64,000 nucleotides of DNA from Neobacillus niacini NBRC 15566 (GTDB taxonomy: Bacteria > Bacillota > Bacilli > Bacillales > Cytobacillaceae): assembly GCF_001591505.1 (NCBI RefSeq), contig NZ_BCVA01000035.1, positions 1 through 64,000 on the forward strand, read 5' to 3'. The first letter of the stretch is position 1; each line of letters starts with the position of its first letter. Below the pieces are notes generated by a model. The model ran no database searches and was not told where the DNA came from. It worked only from the letters and a program-made list of their open reading frames with translations. The position numbers and the translations under genes were made by a program. Below, piece after piece: positions 1 through 7,594 of the stretch.

Positions 1-18
1 TGGAGCGCAAATCAACAG
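1..18. repeat. Right end of a CTGTTGAT-ended intergenic element (cut by window edge)
   Basis: The first 18 bases match the right terminus (…TGGAG.. then AAATCAACAG) of the elements at 18863-19043 and 28377-28508. Only the end is visible, so this is a third, truncated-by-window copy just upstream of speE. Confidence 0.6.
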
Positions 19-63
19 CCCAGTCAACACAGCCATTAAAAAAGATACGGAAGGATGTTGAAC

Positions 64-891
64 ATGGCAATTTGGTTTACAGAAAAGCAAACTGAAAACT
101 TTGGTATCACCATGAAAATCAATAAAATTTTACATACCGAACAAACAGAATTTCAAAAGCTTGATATGGTGGAAACAGAAGAATGGGGCAATATGCTTCT
201 ATTAGATGACATGGTCATGACCTCTGTTAAAGACGAGTTCGTATATCATGAAATGGTGGCACATATCCCTTTGTTCACACATCCAAATCCGGAGAACGTT
301 TTAGTCGTAGGCGGCGGTGACGGCGGCGTTATTCGTGAAGTCTTGAAGCACCCAAGCGTTAAGAAAGCAACGCTTGTAGATATTGATGGTAAAGTCATTG
401 AGTACTCTAAAAAGTACTTACCTGAAATTGCAGGGATGCTGGATGACCCTCGTGTAGATGTCCGAGTCGATGACGGGTTCATGCATATTGCCAAAAGTGA
501 AAATGAATATGATGTGATTATGGTAGACTCAACTGAGCCGGTAGGTCCAGCAGTAAACTTATTTACAAAAGGATTCTACGCTGGGATTTCTAAGGCTTTA
601 AAAGAAGATGGTATCTTTGTAGCCCAGTCAGATAACCCTTGGTTCAAGGCAGATTTAATTCGCAGCGTACAGCGCGACGTCCGCGAAATATTTCCGATTA
701 CCCGTTTGTATGTTGCAAACATCCCAACATACCCAAGCGGACTATGGGCATTCACCATCGGATCCAAAAAATACGACCCACTCGAAGTAAGCGAAGACCG
801 CTTCCACGAAATCGAAACCAAATACTACACAAAAGAACTACACAAAGCAGCATTCGTACTGCCTAAGTTTGTTGGGGATTTATTGAAGTAA
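64..891 (+). CDS. speE: Spermidine synthase (polyamine aminopropyltransferase)
   Basis: Transfers an aminopropyl group from decarboxylated S-adenosylmethionine to putrescine, giving spermidine, in the cytosol. The 275-residue protein has the Rossmann-type GGGDGG motif at residues 83-88, YHE near 61-63 and DSTEPVG with the catalytic Asp at about 155, and runs full length. The start at 64 sits 9 bases after GGAAGG (49-54); an ATG at 55 abuts the ribosome site and is unlikely. speB follows, as in B. subtilis, so the pair makes putrescine and then spermidine. Odd: the 48 codons from 718 to 861 contain no third-position T, unlike the first two thirds of the gene. Confidence 0.97.
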   Translation: MAIWFTEKQTENFGITMKINKILHTEQTEFQKLDMVETEEWGNMLLLDDMVMTSVKDEFVYHEMVAHIPLFTHPNPENVLVVGGGDGGVIREVLKHPSVKKATLVDIDGKVIEYSKKYLPEIAGMLDDPRVDVRVDDGFMHIAKSENEYDVIMVDSTEPVGPAVNLFTKGFYAGISKALKEDGIFVAQSDNPWFKADLIRSVQRDVREIFPITRLYVANIPTYPSGLWAFTIGSKKYDPLEVSEDRFHEIETKYYTKELHKAAFVLPKFVGDLLK

Positions 892-910
892 TTTGGGTGC
901 CAATTTTTTG

Positions 911-943
911 GGTGCCTGTCACCGCTCGTGGACACTTTCCACC
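911..943. repeat. GGTGCCTGTCACC element, left copy
   Basis: A near-palindromic 13-mer GGTGCCTGTCACC is followed by a 20-base block reading GCTCGTGGACACTTTCCACC. The same two blocks occur at 4688-4720, with the 20-base block inverted and the 13-mer in the same orientation. The pair brackets speB-ywiB-argS. Confidence 0.6.
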
Positions 944-958
944 TGAGGTGGACAGTTA

Positions 959-1122
959 GTGACCGAAGAGCTGTTGAAATCAAGATTACGGTCGTTATAA
1001 ACGGTTTATAGTGACCGAAACGGTAATGAAAGAGGTTTTACGGTAACTAAAGAATGCTTATAGTGACTGAGATGGCAATAAAAGAGGATATACGGTCACT
1101 ATAGGTATCCTAGAGTGACCGA
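959..1122. repeat. 52-bp-period tandem array A (speE-speB spacer)
   Basis: Degenerate units begin with GTGACCG or GTGACTG at 959, 1011, 1063 and 1115, exactly 52 bp apart. Each unit has a forward arm TAGTGACCG and an opposite arm like CGGTCACTA, with arm centres alternately about 32 and 20 bp apart. The last junction (1093-1122) forms a long hairpin, CGGTCACT...AGTGACCG, with an inner TAGG/CCTA stem. The GTG at 1115 lies inside the repeat and is not a credible speB start. Confidence 0.75.
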
Positions 1123-1171
1123 TATCCAATCAATTCTAGATTGGTTAATACATAGAAGTGAGGGAAGTAAC

Positions 1172-2044
1172 ATGCGTTTTGATGAGAGTTATTCTGGTAA
1201 TGTGTTTATAAAGAGTCATCCGAGTTTTGAAGAGAGTCAGGTTGTGCTTTACGGGATGCCGATGGACTGGACGGTAAGCTATCGTCCGGGTTCGCGCTTT
1301 GGCCCTGCTCGTATTCGCGAGGTTTCGATTGGTCTGGAGGAGTATAGCGCCTATCTAGATCGTGAGTTGGAAGAAGTAAAGTATTTTGACGCCGGCGATA
1401 TTCCACTTCCTTTTGGAAATGCGCAAAAGAGTTTGGATTTGATTGAGGATTTCGTAGATCAAGTTTTAGCTGCTGGTAAATTTCCATTTGGAATGGGCGG
1501 CGAGCACTTGGTGTCTTGGCCAGTCATGAAGGCGGTTTATAAGAAATACCCTGATTTAGCAATCATTCATATGGATGCCCACACAGATCTTAGGGAGAAC
1601 TATGAAGGCGAACCATTATCCCACTCCACCCCGATTCGCAAAATTGCGGAACATATCGGACCGAAAAATGTGTATTCTTTTGGAATCCGCTCGGGGATGA
1701 AGGAAGAATTCCAATGGGCAAAAGAAAACGGCATGCATATTTCAAAATTCGAAGTTCATCAGCCGTTAAAAGAAATTCTGCCTGAACTTGCTGGACGCCC
1801 TGTTTATGTAACGATTGATATCGATGTGTTGGATCCTGCGCATGCACCAGGTACTGGTACGGTTGACGCCGGAGGGATTACATCTCGTGAGCTGCTTGCT
1901 TCTATTCATGAAATTGCCCGCTCTGGTGTAAACGTAGTTGGCTGCGACCTTGTTGAAGTAGCTCCGATCTACGATCCTTCTGAGCAAACAGCGAATACCG
2001 CCAGCAAATTGATTCGTGAAATGCTTCTTGGCTGGGTGAAATAA
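1172..2044 (+). CDS. speB: Agmatinase (agmatine ureohydrolase)
   Basis: Hydrolyses agmatine to putrescine and urea, a cytosolic Mn-dependent enzyme of the ureohydrolase (arginase) family that feeds SpeE. The 290 residues, the family's usual length in Bacillus, show GGEH at 109-112, DAHTD at 135-139 and DIDVLDP near 213, which carry the binuclear metal ligands. The ATG at 1172 follows a GAGGGAAG ribosome site; the upstream GTG at 1115 lies in the 52-bp array and lacks one. It is downstream of speE as in B. subtilis, but here separated by 280 bases of repeat-rich spacer. Confidence 0.96.
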   Translation: MRFDESYSGNVFIKSHPSFEESQVVLYGMPMDWTVSYRPGSRFGPARIREVSIGLEEYSAYLDRELEEVKYFDAGDIPLPFGNAQKSLDLIEDFVDQVLAAGKFPFGMGGEHLVSWPVMKAVYKKYPDLAIIHMDAHTDLRENYEGEPLSHSTPIRKIAEHIGPKNVYSFGIRSGMKEEFQWAKENGMHISKFEVHQPLKEILPELAGRPVYVTIDIDVLDPAHAPGTGTVDAGGITSRELLASIHEIARSGVNVVGCDLVEVAPIYDPSEQTANTASKLIREMLLGWVK

Positions 2045-2053
2045 CGATTTTTA

Positions 2054-2086
2054 GTGCCTGTCCCAATAGTGGGGCAGGCATCTTTT
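2054..2086 (+). terminator. Probable speB terminator
   Basis: GCCTGTCCC pairs with GGGGCAGGC (one G-U) and is followed by TCTTTTG. The T-run is short, so termination may be partial. Confidence 0.55.
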
Positions 2087-2113
2087 GAATTGTGTACATA
2101 CTATAGGTATAAT
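2085..2113 (+). promoter_or_regulatory. Sigma-A promoter for ywiB-argS
   Basis: TTGAAT (2085-2090), a 17-base spacer and a consensus TATAAT (2108-2113) precede ywiB. The -35 box overlaps the tail of the speB terminator. Confidence 0.6.
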
Positions 2114-2178
2114 GATAAAAGTGTGTAAAATTTAAAGGACCTATATAAGGTTTATTTTTAAAAAGGGTGTGCGTTTCA

Positions 2179-2598
2179 TTGTCAATCCCTGAGTTACCTG
2201 TGAAAATTAATGTAAAAACAACAATTGACCACGATGAGACTTTTGAATTGATGGTATTTGGTACATACTTTGAAAAAGGAAATGCAGCGTATCTTCGATA
2301 TGAGGAAACCGTGGAAGAGGGAAGTGTCCGGACGATTGTGAAGATGGGACATCAAGAGGCCCTTATTTTACGCGGCGGTGCGATTAAAATGCGTCTGCCG
2401 TTTGAATTGAATCGTAAGTTAAATGGCAGTTATGAAATGCCGTTTGGCCAATTTGCAACCGTGACAAAAGCAAAAAGAATAGATTTTTCCTATGAAAATG
2501 GTAAAGGCCGATTTGGTGTGGTTTATGATTTTTCAATGGAGGGTGCACAGACAAGTACCTATCAGTTAGAAATAGCGTTTCAGGAGGAGAAGAAATGA
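2179..2598 (+). CDS. ywiB: DUF1934 protein, YwiB family
   Basis: A 139-residue beta-rich protein of the YwiB/DUF1934 family, whose structure is calycin-like and whose function is unknown. Recognised by the K-V-K opening, a 'RTIVKMG' segment near the middle, and its fixed place just upstream of argS. The TTG at 2179 is preferred: AAAGGGTG (2162-2169) lies about 9 bases ahead of it, whereas the GTG at 2167 is within that ribosome site. The stop overlaps argS by 4 bases (ATGA), so the two are translationally coupled. Confidence 0.85.
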   Translation: MSIPELPVKINVKTTIDHDETFELMVFGTYFEKGNAAYLRYEETVEEGSVRTIVKMGHQEALILRGGAIKMRLPFELNRKLNGSYEMPFGQFATVTKAKRIDFSYENGKGRFGVVYDFSMEGAQTSTYQLEIAFQEEKK

Positions 2599-4265
2599 AT
2601 ATAGTTGAACAGGTTCAAAGTCGTTTAAAAGAGGAAATACGGGCAGCGGTTGTGAAGGCCAATCTTGCCACAGAAGAACAAATTCCAGATGTTATTCTGG
2701 AGGTTCCAAAAGAGAAGGCACACGGCGATTATTCCACCAACATGGCGATGCAGCTTGCGCGTGTGGCGAAGAAAGCGCCGAGAATGATTGCCGAAGCACT
2801 CATTGAAAATTTCGATCGCTCAAAAGCTTACATTGAAAAAATTGAATTGGCGGGACCAGGGTTCATCAATTTTTATATGAATAATGCTTACTTAACTGAT
2901 TTGATTCCAACGGTTCTGGAGGCAGGGGAAAAGTACGGAGAAACAACGGTTGGCGGCAAGCAGAAGGTTCAGGTAGAGTTTGTTTCCGCAAATCCAACGG
3001 GTGACCTTCACCTTGGTCATGCTCGTGGTGCGGCAGTCGGCGACTCCCTTTGCAATATTCTAGCGAAGGCTGGGTACGATGTTTCCCGTGAGTATTATAT
3101 TAATGACGCAGGTAATCAGATTAATAATCTGGCTTTGTCTGTTGAGGCGCGTTATTTCCAGGCGCTTGGTCAAGACAAGCCTATGCCAGAGGATGGCTAC
3201 CATGGTGCGGACATCATTGGTATTGGGAAGTCGCTGGCAGAAGAATTTGGCGATAAATATGTAAATGTGGATGAGCAGGAGCGTTTTGAATTTTTCCGTG
3301 AATACGGCTTGAAATATGAAATGGCAAAATTGCAAAAGGACCTTGAGGATTTCCGTGTTAAATTTGATGTTTGGTACTCTGAAACGTCTCTTTATAAAAA
3401 TGGGAAGATTGACGAGGCATTAAAAGTGCTTCGTGAGAGCGGATATATTTATGAGGAAGAGGGCGCAACTTGGCTTCGTTCAACCGATTTTGGTGACGAT
3501 AAGGACCGCGTGCTAATTAAGCAGGATGGCTCGTATACGTATTTGACGCCGGATATCGCTTATCATAAGGACAAGCTTGACCGCGGTTTTGAAAAGCTGA
3601 TCAATATTTGGGGTGCGGACCACCATGGTTATATTCCACGGATGAAAGCGGCGATTCAGTCACTTGGCTATGCTGCAGACGCCCTCGAGGTTGAAATCAT
3701 TCAGCTTGTTCACCTTTATAAAAATGGTGAGAAAATGAAGATGAGTAAGCGTACAGGTAAGGCTGTTACGATGCGTGATTTGGTCGATGAGGTCGGCCTC
3801 GACGCCACTCGATATTTCTTTGCGATGAGAAGTTCGGATACTCATATGGACTTTGATTTGGATTTAGCTGTTTCAGAATCCAATGAAAATCCTGTGTATT
3901 ATGCTCAATATGCACACGCAAGGATTTGCAGCATCCTGCGCTCAGGGGAAGAGCAAGGAATTAAAATCGATAAAGATGCGGATTTCTCATTAATTGGTGC
4001 AGAAAAAGAAATCGAGTTATTGAAAAAGCTTGGAGAGTTCCCGCAGGCAGTTAGCGAGGCAGCAGTAAAGCGCGTACCTCACCGTGTGACGAACTATATC
4101 ATGGAACTGGCTTCAACCTTCCACAGCTTTTACAATGCAGAAAAAGTACTCGACAGCGAGCAGCCAGAACGCACGAAGGCACGCCTCGCGTTAATCAAAA
4201 CCGTGCAAATCACACTGCGCAATGCCCTCGCGTTGATTGGTGTATCAGCTCCAGAAAAAATGTAA
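2595..4265 (+). CDS. argS: Arginyl-tRNA synthetase
   Basis: Class I synthetase charging tRNA-Arg. The 556-residue protein has an N-terminal Add-1-type domain (about 1-110), the HIGH-class signature HLGHARG after the ANPTG motif, KMSKRTG as the KMSKS loop, and a C-terminal anticodon-binding domain ending in ALIGVSAPEKM. It overlaps ywiB by ATGA and shares its promoter. Length is normal for Bacillus. Odd: 28 consecutive codons near the 3' end (about 4137-4220) lack third-position T, like the tails of speE, icmF and rho. Confidence 0.97.
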   Translation: MNIVEQVQSRLKEEIRAAVVKANLATEEQIPDVILEVPKEKAHGDYSTNMAMQLARVAKKAPRMIAEALIENFDRSKAYIEKIELAGPGFINFYMNNAYLTDLIPTVLEAGEKYGETTVGGKQKVQVEFVSANPTGDLHLGHARGAAVGDSLCNILAKAGYDVSREYYINDAGNQINNLALSVEARYFQALGQDKPMPEDGYHGADIIGIGKSLAEEFGDKYVNVDEQERFEFFREYGLKYEMAKLQKDLEDFRVKFDVWYSETSLYKNGKIDEALKVLRESGYIYEEEGATWLRSTDFGDDKDRVLIKQDGSYTYLTPDIAYHKDKLDRGFEKLINIWGADHHGYIPRMKAAIQSLGYAADALEVEIIQLVHLYKNGEKMKMSKRTGKAVTMRDLVDEVGLDATRYFFAMRSSDTHMDFDLDLAVSESNENPVYYAQYAHARICSILRSGEEQGIKIDKDADFSLIGAEKEIELLKKLGEFPQAVSEAAVKRVPHRVTNYIMELASTFHSFYNAEKVLDSEQPERTKARLALIKTVQITLRNALALIGVSAPEKM

Positions 4266-4299
4266 AACCATCATCGAGGGTCCCTTTTGGGGGCAATCA

Positions 4300-4332
4300 G
4301 GCTGTCGAGAAATTCTCGGCAGCCATTATTTT
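4300..4332 (+). terminator. Intrinsic terminator after argS
   Basis: An 11-bp stem GGCTGTCGAGA / TCTCGGCAGCC with a 3-base loop (4300-4324), followed by ATTATTTTG. Confidence 0.85.
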
Positions 4333-4360
4333 GACTATGATTAAAAGGACTAGTAGGTTT

Positions 4361-4577
4361 TGTCCTCAAGCCCCTGTATTGAGGACAAAACCATGCGGGG
4401 TGCTTGGCGATTTGTCCTCAAGCCCCTGTATTGAGGACAAAACCATGCGGGGTGTTAGGCGATTTGTCCTCAAGCCCCTGTATTGAGGACAAAACCATGC
4501 TAGGTGCTAGGCGATTTGTCCTCAAGCCCCTGTATTGAGGACAAAACCATGCACGCTGCTCATGCAATATGTCCTCA
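4361..4577. repeat. 52-bp-period tandem array B (argS-sspH spacer)
   Basis: TGTCCTCA begins at 4361, 4413, 4465, 4517 and, with a one-base slip, 4570. Each of the four full units holds TTTGTCCTCAA, nine bases, then TTGAGGACAAA, a perfect 11-bp inverted repeat, followed by ACC and a variable ~18-base stretch. Units are almost identical, so the array looks recently expanded. It belongs to the same sequence family as the array at 41021-41375. Confidence 0.9.
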
Positions 4578-4687
4578 AAACACATAAAAATAAAAAATCG
4601 CCGAGAAAGATACCTTTCACGACAATCTCATGGCTCCCTTAAGGGAGCCATTTTTACTATTTCCATTTGTCCGTAGTGTCCATATGG

Positions 4688-4720
4688 GGTGGAAAGTGTC
4701 CACGAGCGGTGCCTGTCACC
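4688..4720. repeat. GGTGCCTGTCACC element, right copy
   Basis: GGTGGAAAGTGTCCACGAGC followed by GGTGCCTGTCACC. The 20-base part is the exact inverse of the block at 924-943 and the 13-mer is repeated directly. Confidence 0.6.
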
Positions 4721-4733
4721 AAATATTCATGAC

Positions 4734-4764
4734 TGAATATTTATCCGTTTTTTGGTAGATATTA
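4734..4764 (+). promoter_or_regulatory. Possible forespore (sigma-G/F) promoter of sspH
   Basis: TGAATA (4734-4739), an 18-base spacer and GATATTA (4758-4764) resemble the sigma-G boxes TGMATA and CATACTA. The -35 box lies in an inverted repeat, AATATTCA tgac TGAATATT (4722-4741). Expression in the forespore is what the product would require. Confidence 0.45.
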
Positions 4765-4796
4765 TGAAGGTACTTTTTAGATGAGGAGTGGCCCTG

Positions 4797-4976
4797 ATGA
4801 ATGTGGGAAGAGCGAAGGAAATTGCTGATTCGATGGATATGATTAATGTGACGTATGAGGGAACGCCGGTGATTATTCAGCATGTGGATGATAACACGAA
4901 GATGGCGCGGGTGTATGCGAAGTCTGATCCGGAGAATGAATTAGAAGTTCCTGTGTTGAATCTAATTGAAGAGTAA
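4797..4976 (+). CDS. sspH: Small acid-soluble spore protein, H type
   Basis: A 59-residue minor SASP of the SspH family, found in the spore core. It shows the family pattern RAKEI near the N terminus, then VTYEG.PV.IQHV and a hydrophobic-acidic ending VPVLNLIEE. The ATG at 4797 lies 8 bases after GAGGAG (4783-4788); the in-frame GTG at 4788 overlaps that site. It is monocistronic, with a hairpin terminator directly after the stop and a sigma-G-like promoter before it. Confidence 0.88.
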   Translation: MNVGRAKEIADSMDMINVTYEGTPVIIQHVDDNTKMARVYAKSDPENELEVPVLNLIEE

Positions 4977-5008
4977 AGAGTCTCCTGCTACGGGAGACTC
5001 TTTCTATT
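4977..5008 (+). terminator. Terminator between sspH and the convergent small gene
   Basis: AGAGTCTCC / GGAGACTCT stem (4977-5001) followed by TTCTATTT; it starts inside the sspH stop codon. Confidence 0.8.
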
Positions 5009-5136
5009 TACACGCCTTGTGAATGTTTATGGTTTGGTAATTTGCTTTCCGGGTCGTTGTTGCCATGCTTTTGATTTTTCTTTTGCTTTTTTTCATTTTC
5101 CGCTAATTTTTGTACGAATTGGCTGGTGCTTTCCAT
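5008..5136 (-). CDS. 42-residue DUF4023-like peptide
   Basis: A very short gene with a strong ribosome site (AAGGAGGGA, 7 bases before ATG at 5136). The product is highly polar, begins MESTSQFVQKLAENE, is rich in Lys and Asn and ends PNHKHSQGV. The layout, with F(V)xKL near the start and a K-rich middle with D-P/K-LP, resembles the small Bacillaceae family DUF4023, whose function is unknown. It converges on sspH. Alternative: an uncharacterised spore-core peptide of the small Ssp type. Confidence is high that it is a gene, moderate for the family. Confidence 0.65.
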   Translation of the reverse strand: MESTSQFVQKLAENEKKQKKNQKHGNNDPESKLPNHKHSQGV

Positions 5137-5202
5137 CGACAATCCCTCCTTGTGTGAATCTGTTGTTACTTTAACCAATCCCGCTTAAAAAAATGCTGGG
5201 AG

Positions 5203-6159
5203 TTATTTCACCTCTATCGCTGCCCCGCTAATACGTTTAAAGCCGCGTACTTTACTAATATCTTCGACTAACTTCAAAGTAGCCTGATCCTTTGCTTTCG
5301 CTTCAATCATGAAGTCGACATCCTGCCCGATTTCCTTCAGCATTTTTACTAACGGCATGATAAATTCGAGGTCTACAAAATCTGCATGAGACCTGAATTC
5401 TTTTTCAGCTTTAGGAGAGGAAATATGGATTTTAGGAATAAGATCAACATGATCCCATGTCTTAAAAATCCTCGGCAACAGCTCCTCGAGCGGAGGTTCG
5501 CAAAGATTAGCCATGTGGTGATGATAATCGAATACAAAGGGAATCGTCTCTTTTTCACAGGCAAGCAAGGTCTCCTCTGTATGGTAGGTTTTGTCGTCAT
5601 TTTCTAAGGTCATCGCACGTTTGATATGTGACGGAAGCTTTTTTAGATTCTCATGAAAACGGACAATCGTTTCCACCTTATCTCCATAGGCGCCCCCAAT
5701 ATGAATATTCATCATGCCTCTATCTTCGACACCCATGGCCTCAAACATTCGATAATGATATGCCATATCGATAACGGCATTATCGGTTATTTTTTGCTGC
5801 GGAGAGGTAAATAACGTGTATTGATTAGGATGAAAGCTAACTCTTAAGTTATTCTTTTTGATTAGCTGGCCAATTTCCTTCCACTGCTTCTTAAAGGGGG
5901 TAACAAAATCCCAAAACACATCTGGATGGGTCGCTAACGGTACAATTGAACTGGAAAGCCGGTACAATTCAATTTCATGGGCGAGATTGAAATAGAGCAT
6001 TCGAAGCGTATGGGCTAAATTGAGCCTAGTGAGCTCAAGTAACTTATCTTTACGCTCTTTTTCAGATAGCTGCTGGTAGCGTGTAAAGGTAAGTGTCTTC
6101 GATGGAGAAGCATCCCACAAGGTAATAGCAGTTGAAACATAGCCGAAACGAATCTTCAT
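5203..6159 (-). CDS. uvsE: UV DNA damage endonuclease UvsE/UvdE
   Basis: Nicks DNA 5' of UV photoproducts and some other lesions, starting an excision pathway independent of UvrABC. The 318-residue TIM-barrel protein starts with MKIRFGYVS, and shows the family patterns SFHPNQ, MMNIHIGGAYGDK, LENDD, FDYHHH and KIHISSP, which hold the metal-binding His, Glu and Asp residues. The start at 6159 follows AAGGAGTT. It lies 15 bases downstream of the cardiolipin synthase gene on the same strand, matching ywjE-ywjD of B. subtilis. UvdE gives B. subtilis spores a second UV repair route. Confidence 0.93.
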   Translation of the reverse strand: MKIRFGYVSTAITLWDASPSKTLTFTRYQQLSEKERKDKLLELTRLNLAHTLRMLYFNLAHEIELYRLSSSIVPLATHPDVFWDFVTPFKKQWKEIGQLIKKNNLRVSFHPNQYTLFTSPQQKITDNAVIDMAYHYRMFEAMGVEDRGMMNIHIGGAYGDKVETIVRFHENLKKLPSHIKRAMTLENDDKTYHTEETLLACEKETIPFVFDYHHHMANLCEPPLEELLPRIFKTWDHVDLIPKIHISSPKAEKEFRSHADFVDLEFIMPLVKMLKEIGQDVDFMIEAKAKDQATLKLVEDISKVRGFKRISGAAIEVK

Positions 6160-6174
6160 CGTACTAACTCCTTA

Positions 6175-7377
6175 TTATAAAAAGAATGAAAAAGCCCCAG
6201 CGATGCCTTCCTTTATCGACCTTAAAAAGTTTGGCTTATTGAGGTCCTCTAGTTTCAATGGTTTTGAATCAAGAATATCTTTATGGAGGACACCCCTAAA
6301 CCGTTCTACGAAGGCAGGGTCAAAAAAATAACAATTAATTTCTTTGTTTAAAAATAAACTTCTTTTATCAAAATTTGCCGTACCGATATCACAAAGATGA
6401 TCATCGATGATGATAGATTTTGCATGGTAAAAACCATTCTTATACTGAAAAACCTGTGCTCCCGCTAATAACATCTTGCGTAAATATCGGTATGAAGCCT
6501 CTTGTACAAGCATATGATCAGTAATATATGGCACAACAATGGTAATTTTAATACCGCGCTTGGCCGCCCGAAGCAGTTCATCAATGAGTTTTTTGCTTGG
6601 TATAAAATACGGAGTACCAATCGTAATCGACTTTTTTGCGTTTTCAATGAAGTGGAAATACTTTTCTTCAAGGAAGCCTGCCTCTGTGGGAACAAATTGA
6701 TGTGGTACTGTCCCTTTGGGCTGCCGAGGAGCATAACGAGAATCGACAATCACATGATCAGAAGCGTATTCATTCCAATCAATAAAAAACTCACGCTGCA
6801 GAAATGGCACACTTTCACCAGTAATCTTTAAATGGTAATCGCGCCAGGGACTTAGCTTCGGATCTTGATCAATATATTCTTTACCAATATTGTACCCGCC
6901 AAGATAGCCAATTTTTCCATCAATAATCGATATCTTTCGATGGTTTCGCACCTGAGAGGAATAAAAAAGGAAGGGAAGCCGTATTCGATTGCTAAAGGCA
7001 AATTGTACACCGGCATTACGTAATTCTCTTATTGCAGGCTTTTTCACCTTATGACTGCCAATCTGATCGACCAATAATCTAACTTCAATTCCCTCTCTAG
7101 CTTTTGCTTTTAAAATATCGAAAAACTGCTGGCTAAATTGGTCATCCCTCACAATATAAAAAAGGATATGAATATGGTTCTGGGCATTTCTTAATTCTTG
7201 AAAATAATCGGCAAACAGCTCTTTTCCATGTGGAAAAATATCAAAGTTTCCATACAGAATTGGGGTTTCTCTTTTTTGAAAAAACGAGCGATGCTTTTTT
7301 CTGCCTAATGTAAGATCAATATAAAACCAAATAATGATAAGAAGTATAAGAGCGATGACTATGGATGGTAAATGCAT
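6175..7377 (-). CDS. clsB: Cardiolipin synthase-like phospholipase D protein (YwjE/ClsB)
   Basis: Membrane enzyme joining phosphatidylglycerols to cardiolipin. The 400-residue protein has one N-terminal membrane segment (about residues 4-24, IVIALILLIIIWFYI) and two PLD domains: HRKISIIDGKIGYLGG near 155-175, and a second HxKxxxxD site, HAKSIIIDD, near 325. Only one N-terminal segment is present, as in B. subtilis YwjE. The ATG at 7377 lies 10 bases after GGAGGA; the upstream TTG at 7395 overlaps that site. Likely co-transcribed with uvsE. Confidence 0.9.
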   Translation of the reverse strand: MHLPSIVIALILLIIIWFYIDLTLGRKKHRSFFQKRETPILYGNFDIFPHGKELFADYFQELRNAQNHIHILFYIVRDDQFSQQFFDILKAKAREGIEVRLLVDQIGSHKVKKPAIRELRNAGVQFAFSNRIRLPFLFYSSQVRNHRKISIIDGKIGYLGGYNIGKEYIDQDPKLSPWRDYHLKITGESVPFLQREFFIDWNEYASDHVIVDSRYAPRQPKGTVPHQFVPTEAGFLEEKYFHFIENAKKSITIGTPYFIPSKKLIDELLRAAKRGIKITIVVPYITDHMLVQEASYRYLRKMLLAGAQVFQYKNGFYHAKSIIIDDHLCDIGTANFDKRSLFLNKEINCYFFDPAFVERFRGVLHKDILDSKPLKLEDLNKPNFLRSIKEGIAGAFSFFL

Positions 7378-7455
7378 GCAGTATCGTTCCTCCAATCATT
7401 TCTGTTAGGTTTGCCAAACAGAGGCTATAGTATGAATTTGAATAAAAGTCAAATA

Positions 7456-7549
7456 AATTTTCAGAAAACCATTTGACTGAATGCTCATTCATTATATAAT
7501 GGTGGTAATAGTAGTCAGAAAATTTTATTGTTTTAAAATTTTCTACTAA
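7456..7549. promoter_or_regulatory. CodY-box-like sequences at the fadF promoter
   Basis: AATTTTCAGAAAACC (7456-7470) matches the CodY consensus at 13 of 15 positions and AGTAGTCAGAAAATT (7511-7525) at 12 of 15. A third, weaker match starts at 7535. They flank the promoter, but CodY control is an inference from matches only. Confidence 0.35.
7473..7500 (+). promoter_or_regulatory. fadF promoter with overlapping FadR operator
   Basis: TTGACT (7473-7478), a 16-base spacer and TATAAT (7495-7500). TGACTGAATGCTCATTCA (7474-7491) fits the B. subtilis FadR (YsiA) operator TGAATGA-N4-TCATTCA with one arm mismatch and covers the -35 box and spacer. Binding there would block RNA polymerase until long-chain acyl-CoA relieves it. 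Confidence 0.75.
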
Positions 7550-7594
7550 AGATAAACAATTAGGGATTGGAACAAAACAAAGGGGGCGTATTGA

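Noticed and set aside
1115..1171. N-terminal extension of speB from GTG 1115
   Set aside because: The GTG is part of the 52-bp repeat, lacks a ribosome site, and the family start is MRFDE at 1172.
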